The notes under the pieces: generated by a model
Seen by the model: only the letters and a program-made list of their open reading frames with translations
The model's database searches: none
What the model was told of the DNA's origin: nothing
Assembly (NCBI RefSeq): GCF_005280195.1
Contig: NZ_SZPR01000017.1
Location: 124,001 to 188,000, forward strand
DNA: 64,000 nucleotides
Reading direction: 5' to 3'
Origin: Streptomyces galbus
GTDB taxonomy: Bacteria > Actinomycetota > Actinomycetes > Streptomycetales > Streptomycetaceae
Made by a program: the position numbers and the translations under genes
Part shown: positions 27,686-37,234 of the stretch, in pieces
Numbering within the stretch: the first letter of the stretch is position 1
How the letters are laid out: each line of letters opens with the position of its first letter

Positions 27686-30600
27686 TCAGGTCGCCTGGGG
27701 CTCGAAGTCCCAGTAGGGCCTGTTGCGGGCGCGGGCCGAGATGGTGTGCACGTGCTGCTTGCCGAGGGTGGCCTCCAGGTCGGACAGGGCCTCCTGCTCG
27801 ACCTTCTCGGCCTGCTGGGTGTCGCGCAGACCGTGCAGGTCGGCGGCGTGCGCCACCCGGGCGGACAGCGTGAGCGGGTGGGTCCGGCCGAGCGTCTCGG
27901 TGGCCCGGGTGACGGTGTCCCGGCTGAGCCGGGCGGCGCCCTCGGTGTCCCCGATGAGGTTGCGCAGGGCGGAGGCGTTGAGGGCACAGCCGAGGGTGTA
28001 GGGGTGGTTCTCCCCGACCGCCGCGGTCATGTCGGCCAGCGCCCGCTCGATCACCACGTGCGCGTGGTCGCGCTCGCCGACGCTGCGCAGGACGAGGGCG
28101 TGGTTGGCCTGGGCGCCGGCGATGAAGGGGTGGTTGTCGGTGAGGAGCTGCTCGTACCGCGCGATGATCGACTCGCTGGCCTCCCGGGCCTGGTCGATGT
28201 CGCCGTGCTCGCGGGCGAAGCAGCTCTGGCTGACGGCGGCGGCCAGGGTCTCCGTGTGGTGGTCGCCGAGCTTGCGCTCGTAGCGTTCCAGGACCCTCGT
28301 CAGCAGGGACCCGGCCGCGGTGCGGTCGCCGCCGCGCAGCCGGCAGAGTGCGAGGTTGTGCTCGGCGCGCAGGGTCTGGGGGTTGTCGGCGCCCAGCACC
28401 AGACGGCACTCACGCACGTTCTTCGCCTGGATGGACTCCGCCTCGGTGTAACGGCCCAGCAGCCGCAGGCCGATGGCGTAGGAGACCTCGGAGAACAGCG
28501 CCCAGGGATGGCGCGCCTTCAGTAGTCGGCGGCGCAGCTCCAGCGTCGTCTTGTCGACGTCCAGGGCCTCCTGGTAGTGGCCGAGCAGCCGATGGGCGAA
28601 TCCCAGGTTGTTCAGGGCGTTGAGGGTGCGGGAGTCCTCCTCGCCGAGGAGGTCGCGGTAGGTCGGGTAGAGCCAGCGGTAGAGCTCCAGTGCCTCGTCG
28701 TAGCGGGCGAGCCCCCACAGGTCGGCGCCCAGCCCGTTGACCGCCCGCAGGTAGTCCAGGTCGCGTTCGCCGCGTTCCTGGCGCAGGTGGTCGGCCGCCT
28801 CGCGCTCCAGGGCCTCGGTGCGCACGTAGTCGCCGGAGGAGCGCAGCAGGTTGGCGTAGTGGTAGATGAGTTCGTAGATCCTCGGGTGATGCTCGCCGAG
28901 GGAGGACCGCCAGGCGTGCAGGGCGCGCTCGCCGAGTTTCACCCCCGAGGTGTACTCGCCGACGAAGTACATGTAGCGCAGGCAGTTGAGCACCAGGCGC
29001 TGGACCTTGGTGTCCTGGCTGTTCAGGACGTCCGCGTGCTTGAGGTGCGGCACGATCTCGGCGTACGTGTCCCACAGGCGGGTGTCGGTGGCACGGCCGG
29101 GGTCGGCGGCCGCGAGGGCGCGCCGGACCACGTCGATGAACTCCCGACGGTCCGACTCCGGCATGTCCTTGCGGACGATCTGGTGGACCATGCGGTGCAG
29201 GTAGAGGGACTCGCCGGAGGACGCGCCCGGCTCGCCCGACGTCTCGTGGGACTCCAGGCGCACCACCGAGTACTGGCGTAGCTGGTTGATGGCCCTGTTC
29301 CACAGCAGCGGGTCCTCGAGCAGCCCGGCGAGCTGCTCGGGCAGGTCGTCGTGCGGCATCTCCTTCAGCAGCCGTACGGGGACGAATCCGGGCGCGAAGA
29401 AGGTGCACAGCCGCAGCAGGTCGACCGACTCGGGCACGGTCTCGCGGAGCTTGTTCAGCAGTATCGACCAGGCGGTCTGGAAGGCGAGCGGAAAGTCGGC
29501 GGACACCTTGACGACGTCCTGGTCGATGCCGCCTTCGAGCAGTTCGATGTAGGCCTCGACGGACATGTCGGAGTCGTTGAGCCAGCCGGCCGTCTGGTCC
29601 AGCAGCAGTGGCAGGTCTTCCAGGGCGGCGGCGAGCTTGTCGGCGTCCGCCTCCGTGAGCCGGGGCGCACGCCGCCGGATGAAGGCCACCGATTCGTCGC
29701 GGCCGTACACCGGCACCTGCATCAGCTGGCTGTTGTGCTCGCCCCACTGCGGGTTGCGCGAGGTGATCAGGACGTGGCCGGGGCCGGTGGGCACCAGGTC
29801 CCAGATCTGGTCGGGGTCGTCGGCTCCGTCGAGGATGAGCAGCCAGCGGGAGAACGGCTCGCCGCGGCGCAGCGCGTCGCGCACCGCGCGCAGCCGCTCC
29901 CCGTACTCGGCGCCCGTCGACAGACCGAGTTTGGGGGCGAGTTCGGCCAGCAGGCGGCGGTAGGACACCCGTTTCTCGGCGTTGATCCACCACACCACGT
30001 CGTACTCGGAGCTGAACCGGTACACGTATTCGGCGGCGAGCTGGGTCTTCCCGACCCCGGACATGCCGAACATCGTCAGGACGCCCGCGCCGGGCTCGCT
30101 GCCGTGCAGCAGGTGGTAGGCGTCGTTCAGGAGCGGCTCGCGGCCGGTGAAGCGGGTGTTGCGGCGCGGTACGTTGCCCCAGACCTCGGGCATGGCGGAC
30201 GGGAAGCGCGGTGCGCGTCGGCTTCCGGCGGACTCCGGCAGTGGCTCGTAGTCCAGGTCCAGTCGCTCGACGAGTCGTCGTTCGGCCTCCTCCGGGCCGA
30301 TGTTGACGAGGTCGGCGGGCGCGAGGACGGCGGTGGCGGCGGGGACCGGCGCCGTGGTCAGGGAGACGGCGGCGAACCGGGACGGGTCCGGGGCCACGAC
30401 CTCGCGCAGCGCGGTGTTCCACTCCTCGTGGGTGCGGGGGCCCAGGAGGAAGTACCAGTCGCTGACGAGGATGAGGACGCGGCCCTCGGCGAGGCTCAGA
30501 TCGCGCAGCAGGTCGGCCAGGGGGACCTCCGGGGGTGCGTCCCACCGCAGGTACACCACACGCAGGCCGCGCCGTTCCAGGCGGTCGCCGATCCAGGCAG

Positions 30601-30694
30601 CCCAGGCGCGGTTGAACCCGGCGAAGCTGATCGTGACGGTCTGGCGCACGGCCCCCCTCTCGGCTGACCCGACCGGCCTACGAGTTCCAGACAT
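27686..30694 (-). CDS. fxsT: FxsT-type STAND protein: TIR-like, NB-ARC and TPR domains
   Basis: A 1002-residue protein from ATG 30694, where GGGAGG sits 8-13 bases upstream. Residues about 18-150 resemble a TIR fold (TVTISFAGFNRAWAAWIGDRL, ILVSDWYFLLG). NB-ARC follows with P-loop GMSGVGKT (210-217) and Walker-B-like LLILDGADD. From about residue 560 to the end are tandem TPRs, repeatedly showing NLGFAHRLLGHYQEALD-like units. The family is the TPR component that accompanies FxSxx-COOH radical SAM systems; STAND NTPases sense a ligand and oligomerise to switch on an effector. It is the last gene of the co-directional run. Confidence 0.85.
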   Translation of the reverse strand: MSGTRRPVGSAERGAVRQTVTISFAGFNRAWAAWIGDRLERRGLRVVYLRWDAPPEVPLADLLRDLSLAEGRVLILVSDWYFLLGPRTHEEWNTALREVVAPDPSRFAAVSLTTAPVPAATAVLAPADLVNIGPEEAERRLVERLDLDYEPLPESAGSRRAPRFPSAMPEVWGNVPRRNTRFTGREPLLNDAYHLLHGSEPGAGVLTMFGMSGVGKTQLAAEYVYRFSSEYDVVWWINAEKRVSYRRLLAELAPKLGLSTGAEYGERLRAVRDALRRGEPFSRWLLILDGADDPDQIWDLVPTGPGHVLITSRNPQWGEHNSQLMQVPVYGRDESVAFIRRRAPRLTEADADKLAAALEDLPLLLDQTAGWLNDSDMSVEAYIELLEGGIDQDVVKVSADFPLAFQTAWSILLNKLRETVPESVDLLRLCTFFAPGFVPVRLLKEMPHDDLPEQLAGLLEDPLLWNRAINQLRQYSVVRLESHETSGEPGASSGESLYLHRMVHQIVRKDMPESDRREFIDVVRRALAAADPGRATDTRLWDTYAEIVPHLKHADVLNSQDTKVQRLVLNCLRYMYFVGEYTSGVKLGERALHAWRSSLGEHHPRIYELIYHYANLLRSSGDYVRTEALEREAADHLRQERGERDLDYLRAVNGLGADLWGLARYDEALELYRWLYPTYRDLLGEEDSRTLNALNNLGFAHRLLGHYQEALDVDKTTLELRRRLLKARHPWALFSEVSYAIGLRLLGRYTEAESIQAKNVRECRLVLGADNPQTLRAEHNLALCRLRGGDRTAAGSLLTRVLERYERKLGDHHTETLAAAVSQSCFAREHGDIDQAREASESIIARYEQLLTDNHPFIAGAQANHALVLRSVGERDHAHVVIERALADMTAAVGENHPYTLGCALNASALRNLIGDTEGAARLSRDTVTRATETLGRTHPLTLSARVAHAADLHGLRDTQQAEKVEQEALSDLEATLGKQHVHTISARARNRPYWDFEPQAT

Positions 30695-30850
30695 GCAGCG
30701 GCCTCCCGCACGAAATGGTAGAAGCTGGGCACGGCTCCGGGAAGGCGTGGGAACGCATCGCCGCCGACGCTCGTGGTTCGCATCCTTTCCCGCAAGCGCA
30801 ACGATCTCCACCTCCCGACGCAACGTTCTGCGCCGGATGCGGCGGGGCGG

Positions 30851-32299
30851 TCACGCGAGTGGCGCAGGCAGGTCGCCGGGGAGCCGCTGGGACCACAGAC
30901 GGCGTGCAGCGCTCACGTACTCCCGGGCCCGCACGGCGTGTGCCCTCGGGGCGGGGTGTTCGGCCATGCGGGCGTGCGCGTCGCCCAGGCGCTCGACGAA
31001 CAGCCGTCCCGGAGGCGTGAGTTCGGCCGATCCGACGAGCGCGGGGAGGGCCGCGCCCACCTGGGCGTGGTAGCGCGCGAACTGGGCCCAGTCGGTGTCG
31101 AGGCGGGAGCGGTCCGTGCCGTCGAGCGCGCGGCGCTGGTGGAAGTCGGCCAGGGCGAGGTGGGCGTAGGCGCCCTGGAGGAGCCCGTCGTACGGGCGGG
31201 GGTCGGGTCGCCAGGGCGCGAAGTACCGTGCTCGGCCGTCGGCGTGGTGCAGCGGCAGGATCTCGCTCACCACGGCGAGTTTGGCGTGGTGGAGTTCGTG
31301 CACAAGCGTCGCGGCCAGGCGCGTGGCGTCGGGGGGCGTGCTGCTGAGGACGGCGCCGAAGGCTTCCCGCCGGGTGGCGCTGCAGGAGCCGCGGGCACGG
31401 TCGTCGTCCGAGGCACGGTCGGGCATGGCGAGCGGCACCAGGCAGCGCAGCAGGGTCGCCGCCTCGGTCAGCCGCCGCTCCCCGCCGAGCCGCAGTGCCG
31501 CCGCCGTGCCCGACCAGGCCGAGAGCCAGCGCTTGCGTCCGCCGTCGTCGAGGGTGGCGGGCCCGGTCAGGCCGTAGCACTGCGGGTCACCGTGCGCGGC
31601 GCGGTACGGGTCGAGGTCCTCCAGCGGCAGGGGCGGGTCGTCCGGCCGCAGTCCGGGCAGTGCGTACGCCGGTGTCCAGGCACGCGCGTCGGACCAGGCG
31701 CCGAAGCTGTCCTCCGGGACGACGCAGACGTCCGGCCCGCCCGGCCGGCGCAGGGTCAGCCGTCCGTGCCGGTGCACGGCGTCCACGCGCAGGGGCCCTG
31801 GGTGGTCGGTGCGCAGCGCTCCCAGGGAGGGCAGTACGAGCGCGCCGCCGTGCGCGGTGAGCCGTACGGCGAAGGGCACGCCGACCCGTACGGCGACCGC
31901 CGCGGCCAGGGCGCTGAAGTGGGCCAGGTCCTCCGCGAGTTCCCGCCGCCGTCGTTCGGGGTCGGCCGCGGGGTGTGCGGGTGCGAGGCCCTGCAGGCAG
32001 CGCCGGGCCCAGGGCCCGAGGAGCGGTCGGCACAGGGCGGCCCGGACGGGTGAGCGGTGTGGCGCCACGCCCGGTGCGCCGAGGGCCTCGGCCTCTTCCA
32101 GCAGAGCCCAGTCCTCATGGAGCCGGTGCCGTGCGGTGGGCGGGCACTCCGGGGACGCGTCGGCGGCCTCGAGGACGGCCCGCAGGAGCAGCAGCCGTCG
32201 GCTGTCCTGGTCGCGGACGAGCAGGGCGAGGGTGTCCGGGCCGCCTCCGGTGGTGCCGAGCTCGGCGAGGGCGTGGTCGGGGAGCGGCGGGAATATCAC
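30851..32299 (-). CDS. HEXXH-motif putative peptide-modification protein of the FXS system
   Basis: A 482-residue protein starting at GTG 32299, which overlaps the fxsB stop by four bases (GTGA). A zinc-protease-like motif is intact, VHELHHAKL at about residue 360, in a helical domain; downstream Glu/His candidates for a third ligand are not certain. In many genomes this domain is the C-terminal extension of FxsB itself, often with the motif lost. Here it is a separate, translationally coupled gene with HEXXH retained. It may cut or modify the FxsA peptide. An upstream frame continues into fxsB sequence but only as a shadow. Confidence 0.78.
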   Translation of the reverse strand: MIFPPLPDHALAELGTTGGGPDTLALLVRDQDSRRLLLLRAVLEAADASPECPPTARHRLHEDWALLEEAEALGAPGVAPHRSPVRAALCRPLLGPWARRCLQGLAPAHPAADPERRRRELAEDLAHFSALAAAVAVRVGVPFAVRLTAHGGALVLPSLGALRTDHPGPLRVDAVHRHGRLTLRRPGGPDVCVVPEDSFGAWSDARAWTPAYALPGLRPDDPPLPLEDLDPYRAAHGDPQCYGLTGPATLDDGGRKRWLSAWSGTAAALRLGGERRLTEAATLLRCLVPLAMPDRASDDDRARGSCSATRREAFGAVLSSTPPDATRLAATLVHELHHAKLAVVSEILPLHHADGRARYFAPWRPDPRPYDGLLQGAYAHLALADFHQRRALDGTDRSRLDTDWAQFARYHAQVGAALPALVGSAELTPPGRLFVERLGDAHARMAEHPAPRAHAVRAREYVSAARRLWSQRLPGDLPAPLA

Positions 32300-33504
32300 G
32301 GGGGGCCTCCTTCGGCCGAGGAGGTGGCCGGTACGGGGACCTCCTCGGTGAGCCGTCGCGCCACGTGCCGGATGAGGCGCTGGAGATCGGTGCAGTACAC
32401 CGAGGGGTGGACGAAGCCGTGTCCGGCCCGGTAGCGGTGCGCGTACTGACCGCCGCCGCAGACGTGCAGGACGGGGCACGCCCGGCAGGTGGCGGCCAGC
32501 GCGTCCACGCCCGCCTGCCGGGCCGCCACCGCGGGGTGGCGCAGCGCCTCGTCGAAGGGGTGGTGGAAGACGTCGAGGCCGGTCTCGGCCGCGCCGTGGT
32601 AGGCCGACTTCAAGGAGTCGACCTGCTCGATCGACCCGTCGGTCTCCACGACGACCGTCTCGAACGGGGCGAGGCCGAGGGACTCCGTCGCGGCCGGCCG
32701 GCCGAGCAGCAGGGCGATGCACGCCTCGAACAGGCGGACCCGTGTCTCCCGCCGCCCGGCCCGCCACCAGCGGTCGAACACCGCGCAGAGCCAGTCGCCG
32801 TAGCGCTGCCCGTCGTGATGCGGCGGCGGGGCCGACCAGTTGCCGTGCGGCAGGAGCAGGTCCAGGGCCGGCGGCCGCAGGGCGAGGAGTGATTGGTACG
32901 TCTCGACCGGGTCCAGCGTCGGGTCGACGACGGTGAGGATGCCGGCGTACGAGGCCGGGAAGCGGTCGGCTAGCAGCCGGACGCCCCGGGACGCGGCCGG
33001 CCAGGAAGGGCGTCCCGCGTGGTCGACGCGTTGTGCGTTGTGGCGGGGCAGGCCGCCGTCGAGGCTGATGCCGACGCGGATGCCGGCGCCGGCCAGCGTG
33101 GCGAGGCGGGAGGCGGTGAGCAGCGTGGCGTTCGTCTGGACCGTCGCGTGCACCGTCGTCCCGTCGGGGACGCGGGCGCGGGCCAGGGCGGTGAATCGGG
33201 CGAGCGTGTCCGCTCCGGCCAGCAGGGGCTCGCCGCCGTGCAGCACCAGGGAGAGGTCCGTGGACCCGTGGGTGCGCGCGTGCTCGGCGATCCGCGCCGC
33301 GGTGCGCTCCAGTACAGCCTCGGACGCCGCCGCGGGACGGTCGCGCCAGGTGTGGTCGGGGCCCGCGTAGAGGTAGCAGTAGCGGCACGCGAGGTTGCAG
33401 CGGCCGTGCATCTTCACGATGAACTGACGGAACGGGAAGGGCACGGCGGGGGCGGCGGGACCGACGGGAACGGCGACACCGTGCGACACTCCGTCACCCC
33501 CCAT
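32296..33504 (-). CDS. fxsB: radical SAM/SPASM peptide maturase FxsB
   Basis: A 402-residue radical SAM enzyme. The [4Fe-4S] site is CNLACRYC (Cys36, Cys40, Cys43), followed by SAM-binding strands (LSLVLHGGEPLL). A C-terminal SPASM-like region contains CRACPVLHVCGGG and a late SVYCTDL for auxiliary clusters. FxsB-type enzymes install an intrapeptide crosslink on the C-terminal FxS motif of FxsA (three-residue cyclophane chemistry is reported for this group). ATG 33504 is used; GTG 33489 has a better Shine-Dalgarno (GGGGGGTGACGG) and may be the true start. The substrate gene lies 145 bases upstream and the HEXXH gene overlaps downstream. Confidence 0.9.
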   Translation of the reverse strand: MGGDGVSHGVAVPVGPAAPAVPFPFRQFIVKMHGRCNLACRYCYLYAGPDHTWRDRPAAASEAVLERTAARIAEHARTHGSTDLSLVLHGGEPLLAGADTLARFTALARARVPDGTTVHATVQTNATLLTASRLATLAGAGIRVGISLDGGLPRHNAQRVDHAGRPSWPAASRGVRLLADRFPASYAGILTVVDPTLDPVETYQSLLALRPPALDLLLPHGNWSAPPPHHDGQRYGDWLCAVFDRWWRAGRRETRVRLFEACIALLLGRPAATESLGLAPFETVVVETDGSIEQVDSLKSAYHGAAETGLDVFHHPFDEALRHPAVAARQAGVDALAATCRACPVLHVCGGGQYAHRYRAGHGFVHPSVYCTDLQRLIRHVARRLTEEVPVPATSSAEGGPP

Positions 33505-33540
33505 GGCTCGGTCGTCTCTGGCCGCATTCCCGACCGGAGA

Positions 33541-33556
33541 ACCGGCAAACGCCGGT
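33541..33556 (-). other. short hairpin between fxsA and fxsB (possible attenuator)
   Basis: ACCGGC and GCCGGT form a 6-bp stem around a 4-base loop in the 145-base gap separating the precursor gene from its maturase. RiPP operons often place such an element here so that more precursor than enzyme is made. The stem is short, so this is tentative. Confidence 0.3.
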
Positions 33557-33648
33557 CCGCTCCCGGCGGCGCGACCGGCCTGAACCGGCTTGCCCTGCGC
33601 AGGATTTGTCCGGATCCCGTCGCCCGCCGGGAGCTCGGGGGCGGGCCG

Positions 33649-33825
33649 TCAGAACGCGCTGCCGTATCCCCAGAGCATCTCGCCGGGCTGTGCGGCCCGC
33701 TCGCGGAGGTCGTCCAGGACCTCACGCAGCACCGGGTGGCGGATGGTCCGCAACTCGGTGAGGCTGAGGGCCAGGACGTCCGCGAACGGCTCGTCCGGCG
33801 TCGACTCGGCTGACTCCACGCTCAT
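33649..33825 (-). CDS. fxsA: FxSxx-COOH-type RiPP precursor FxsA (Tyr variant)
   Basis: A 58-residue peptide from ATG 33825 with GAGGAGAGG immediately upstream. Residues 1-15 are acidic and variable; 16-50 form a conserved leader-like helix (DVLALSLTELRTIRHPVL, then EVLDDLRERAAQPGEM). The C-terminus is LWGYGSAF. The family ends in F-x-S-x-x-COOH; here position 54 is Tyr, so the core reads Y-G-S-A-F. FxsB is expected to crosslink the aromatic residue with the following positions. It starts 12 bases after the vWA gene and is followed by fxsB, as in other FXS loci. It is easily missed because of its length. Confidence 0.85.
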   Translation of the reverse strand: MSVESAESTPDEPFADVLALSLTELRTIRHPVLREVLDDLRERAAQPGEMLWGYGSAF

Positions 33826-33837
33826 CCTCTCCTCAGG

Positions 33838-36800
33838 TCACTCCAGCTCGGCGAGCCTGCGCGCCGTCTCCTCGGCGTCCGGCTGCCCCGTGCTCACGCT
33901 GCCTTCCGGCAGGCGCTGCCACTCCGCTCGCGCCGCGCGGTATGCCTCGCGGGCCGCGCGCGGGCGGGCGGCCGCCTCATAGGTCCTACCCCGCCAGTGA
34001 TGCGCCTGCGCGCACAACTCCACGGCGTGCCGGCGGTGCCGCTCGGTCTCGGCCTCCTCCTCGGCGTCCCGGGCGGCCTCGGCCGCGTCCCGGAAAGCGT
34101 CGACGGCCGCGTCCAGCCGGGTGGGCCGCCCAAGGCCCCGGTACGCTTCGAACTGCGCCTGCCCGAGCGCCAGGAGGGAACGGGCGGCCAGCAGGCGGTC
34201 GTCGGTCGCCTCGGCCGCCGCCAGCCCGAACAGGTGCTCGGCCTCCCGCAGATCGACCGGGTCCCCCCGGCCGTCGTAGCGCCCCATCAGCGCCCGCCCC
34301 AACAGCAACAGCCGGTGCGCGAGCCGCCGGTGTCCCGAAGGGGTCTCCGTCCGGCACTCCCGCAGGACGCGGATCGCCCGCGACAGCGCGCCCACCGCCC
34401 GGCTCCCGCTCTCCAGCGACGCCAGGCGGAGCAGGGTCTCGCCCCATTCGGCGAGGACGTCGGCGTGGGAGGGGGCGTCGCGGGACATGCCGTGGGCCGC
34501 CTGTTCGAAGCGGTCGGCGGCCGTGTGGAGGTCGCGCGGGTCGCCGGTCTCGGCGTGGCGGGCCACGGCGATGCGGCCGGAGCGCACCAGGAGCGCCGCG
34601 CGCAGGCCGCGGTCGCGGGTCAGGGGCAGGGCCTCGTCCACGCGGTCCTGGGCCTCGTCCAGCGGGCCGCCGGACGCCAGCAGCGCGTCGACCAGGTCCA
34701 GGCGGACGCGCACCCCGTCGCGCAGCGGCTCCCCGTGACCGGCCGCATCCAGCGCGTCCCGCAGTGAACGGGCCGCCAACTCGGCGTGGCTGCGGGCCTG
34801 TTCCGGGTCGGCGGTGGTCTGCGCCAGGCGCAGCAGGACGCGGCCGTGGGCGAGCGGGAGGTCGGGCGGGCGCCGGCGGCGGTCCGGCCAGGCGTCGGCG
34901 AAGGCCTCCAGCATCCCCACGGCGCCCTGCAGCAGCGCGCTGTCGCCGCCGAGGCTGTACTGGGTCTCCAGGGCCTCCACGCGCTCCAGGGTCAGCTTCA
35001 GCGCCTCGCCGTCGGCCAGGCCGGGCGCGGCGCACGCCACGGCGTACTCGCGGTCGGCCCGGCGCAGCAGGTCCAGCGCCGCGGCGCGGTCGCCGCGCCG
35101 CCTGCGGTCGACCGCGGCCGCGTGCAGTACGCGTGCGAGGACGGCCCGTTCCCGCAGGGCGTGCGGGTGGGCGACGGCGCGCTCGGCGGCCTGCTCCGCC
35201 TCCCGGAGCAGTTCGGCGCCGCCCTGCACCTCCCACAGCCGCAGCGTGCTGTGCGCGTACTGCGCCCACAGCACGGGGTCCCGGCCCGGCGGCCGTTCGT
35301 GCTCGGTGGCGCCGCGCAGGAGCTGCACGGCGTCGATGAGGTCCTGGACCATGCCCTCGTCGTCGAACCGGTCGACCAGCGCGCGGGCCCGTACGACCGC
35401 CTGGTGCGGCGGCCGGTCGCCGGCCGGCCGGTCGCCGGTGCGGCCCCCGACGGCCGCGAACTGCTCGGGCAGCGGCATGAACCGCCCCAGCACGCGCGCG
35501 GCGACCTCCGCGAAGGGCTGCGGCACGAGCGTCACGTCGCCGGGGTCCGCGCCGGCGCCGGACAGCAGGTCGCCGGGCGCGTACGGGCGTCCCGAGCCGC
35601 CGTCGCCGAGCTGGGCCAGGGCCAGCGCAGGGAAGTTGGGGCCGCCCTTGCCGTAGCGCTGCTCGATGTACTCCGAGCAGTGCTTGAGGACGAGGACCGC
35701 CTCGTCGCGGCCCAACGTGGACAGCAGGGCGTCCTGTACGTCGGGCTGCATCTCGTACCAGGGCACGCCGTCCTCGGCGTACGGCTCGCCCGCGCGCGTG
35801 ACCAGGCCGCTGAGCAGCACCTCGGCCAGCTCGGAGGGGCCGGAGTCGGGCAGCATGGTGCGCTGCACGAGCTGCATGACCGGCAGGCACAGCGGGGCCG
35901 CCGCGAGGTAGACGGCGAGCCGGCCGGCGGCCGGGGAGGCGGTGGAGCGGAAGCGTCCGACGCGCTCGACCCAGGTGCGCGGGCGGGCGGGGCCCGCGGC
36001 GGGCGCGGGCGGCTGGTCGGCGCGGACCCAGCCCACGGCCCCGGCGACGGTTCCCGGACCGGCTCCCGACAGCAGCCGCGCCCACGCCCCCAGCGCCACC
36101 GGCTCCGGGGGCAGCACGGGCACGGGCAGACCGCCGCGGCGGGCCTCCGCGGGCGCCCCGGACGGGGTGCGCACCCGCAGCGCGGCGGCGCCGCCCAGCG
36201 TTTCGCCGCGGGTCAGCTCGCCGTACGTCACCGGAAGCCGGGTCCGGCTCCACAGGCGCTGCGGAAGGGGCTGGAGCACCGCGGCCGGTGCCTGGCGGGC
36301 CAGGTGGTGCAGCATGCGGTGGGCGCGGCCGCTGCGCCACAGCGGGCCCGCGCAGTCGCTGACCAGGAGGGTGATCCGGCGGCCGGTGGGGTCGCTGAGC
36401 CGGTCCGCGGAGTGCAGCGGCGCCGCGAGCGGGTCGGGGCTGCGGCCGACCACCGGGTCGCCTTCGGGTCCCTCGTGCAGATGGCTGACCTGGACGTCGC
36501 CGAAGGCCCCCAACTGGGCGAACACCTGCTCCAGTTCGGCGAACATCCGGTCCCACACGCGCATCGACGGCGAGGCGTCCAGGACGAGCTGGAGCCGGGT
36601 GTCGCCGCGGGTCACGGCGCGGTGGACGGGCATCACCAGGCCGCCCGCGCGGGCGCTCAGCTCGGCCGTCGCGGTCTCGTCCAGCTCCTTGCGCAACGGC
36701 GGCGCGGGGCTGCGGTAGCCCTGCAACGGGCGTAACGCGCGCTGGAGTTCCAGCGGCGCGGGCAGCACCGAGGCGGCGGGCACGCCGATGGGCAGCGCGG

Positions 36801-37227
36801 TGGCGCGCCCCGCCGTCCGCGTGCGTGCCGCGCCGCCGCGGGTCGGCGGGTACAGCGCGACCCGCCCGTCCGTCCCGGTGCCGTACGACGGTGCCGGCGC
36901 CGGCGGGTGCGGGCCGACGGCGTCGGAGGGGGCGCCGGGGGCGCGGTCGGCGGGCCGCTCGCCGGGCGGCCGGTCCTGCCGTACGCGCCCGCCGCCGGGC
37001 ACCGCGTCCTGCTCGTCGGCGGCGTCCGCCGGGCGGGCCCAGCGGGCCAGCCACAGCGCGTCGCTGAGCCCCTCGACGTCGGGGTCCAGCCCCACCCGGC
37101 GGAGCCGCGCGACGAGTTCGGCGAGGGGGTCGGGAGCGCGGGCGGGGCCGGGCGGGGCGGACACCCCGGGCGCGGCGGTGGACGGGTCGGGGTCCGTGGG
37201 GCCGTGGCGTGCCGTCGGGTCGGCCAT
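33838..37227 (-). CDS. vWA-like / TPR protein (SAV_2336-type N-domain)
   Basis: An 1129-residue protein from ATG 37227 (GAGGTGAGG upstream). After a disordered Pro-rich stretch (about 65-150), a vWA-like domain shows a MIDAS-type DASPS (217-221) in LQLVLDASPSMRVW and the later strand ITLLVSDCAGPLW. A helical middle part follows, then TPR-like helical repeats from about 640 to the end. I recall this N-domain as SAV_2336-related in Streptomyces, next to MoxR ATPases and FXS genes. It starts eight bases after the MoxR gene and ends 12 bases before fxsA, so it physically links the AAA+/protease part with the peptide part. Confidence 0.82.
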   Translation of the reverse strand: MADPTARHGPTDPDPSTAAPGVSAPPGPARAPDPLAELVARLRRVGLDPDVEGLSDALWLARWARPADAADEQDAVPGGGRVRQDRPPGERPADRAPGAPSDAVGPHPPAPAPSYGTGTDGRVALYPPTRGGAARTRTAGRATALPIGVPAASVLPAPLELQRALRPLQGYRSPAPPLRKELDETATAELSARAGGLVMPVHRAVTRGDTRLQLVLDASPSMRVWDRMFAELEQVFAQLGAFGDVQVSHLHEGPEGDPVVGRSPDPLAAPLHSADRLSDPTGRRITLLVSDCAGPLWRSGRAHRMLHHLARQAPAAVLQPLPQRLWSRTRLPVTYGELTRGETLGGAAALRVRTPSGAPAEARRGGLPVPVLPPEPVALGAWARLLSGAGPGTVAGAVGWVRADQPPAPAAGPARPRTWVERVGRFRSTASPAAGRLAVYLAAAPLCLPVMQLVQRTMLPDSGPSELAEVLLSGLVTRAGEPYAEDGVPWYEMQPDVQDALLSTLGRDEAVLVLKHCSEYIEQRYGKGGPNFPALALAQLGDGGSGRPYAPGDLLSGAGADPGDVTLVPQPFAEVAARVLGRFMPLPEQFAAVGGRTGDRPAGDRPPHQAVVRARALVDRFDDEGMVQDLIDAVQLLRGATEHERPPGRDPVLWAQYAHSTLRLWEVQGGAELLREAEQAAERAVAHPHALRERAVLARVLHAAAVDRRRRGDRAAALDLLRRADREYAVACAAPGLADGEALKLTLERVEALETQYSLGGDSALLQGAVGMLEAFADAWPDRRRRPPDLPLAHGRVLLRLAQTTADPEQARSHAELAARSLRDALDAAGHGEPLRDGVRVRLDLVDALLASGGPLDEAQDRVDEALPLTRDRGLRAALLVRSGRIAVARHAETGDPRDLHTAADRFEQAAHGMSRDAPSHADVLAEWGETLLRLASLESGSRAVGALSRAIRVLRECRTETPSGHRRLAHRLLLLGRALMGRYDGRGDPVDLREAEHLFGLAAAEATDDRLLAARSLLALGQAQFEAYRGLGRPTRLDAAVDAFRDAAEAARDAEEEAETERHRRHAVELCAQAHHWRGRTYEAAARPRAAREAYRAARAEWQRLPEGSVSTGQPDAEETARRLAELE

Positions 37228-37234
37228 CAGTGCC

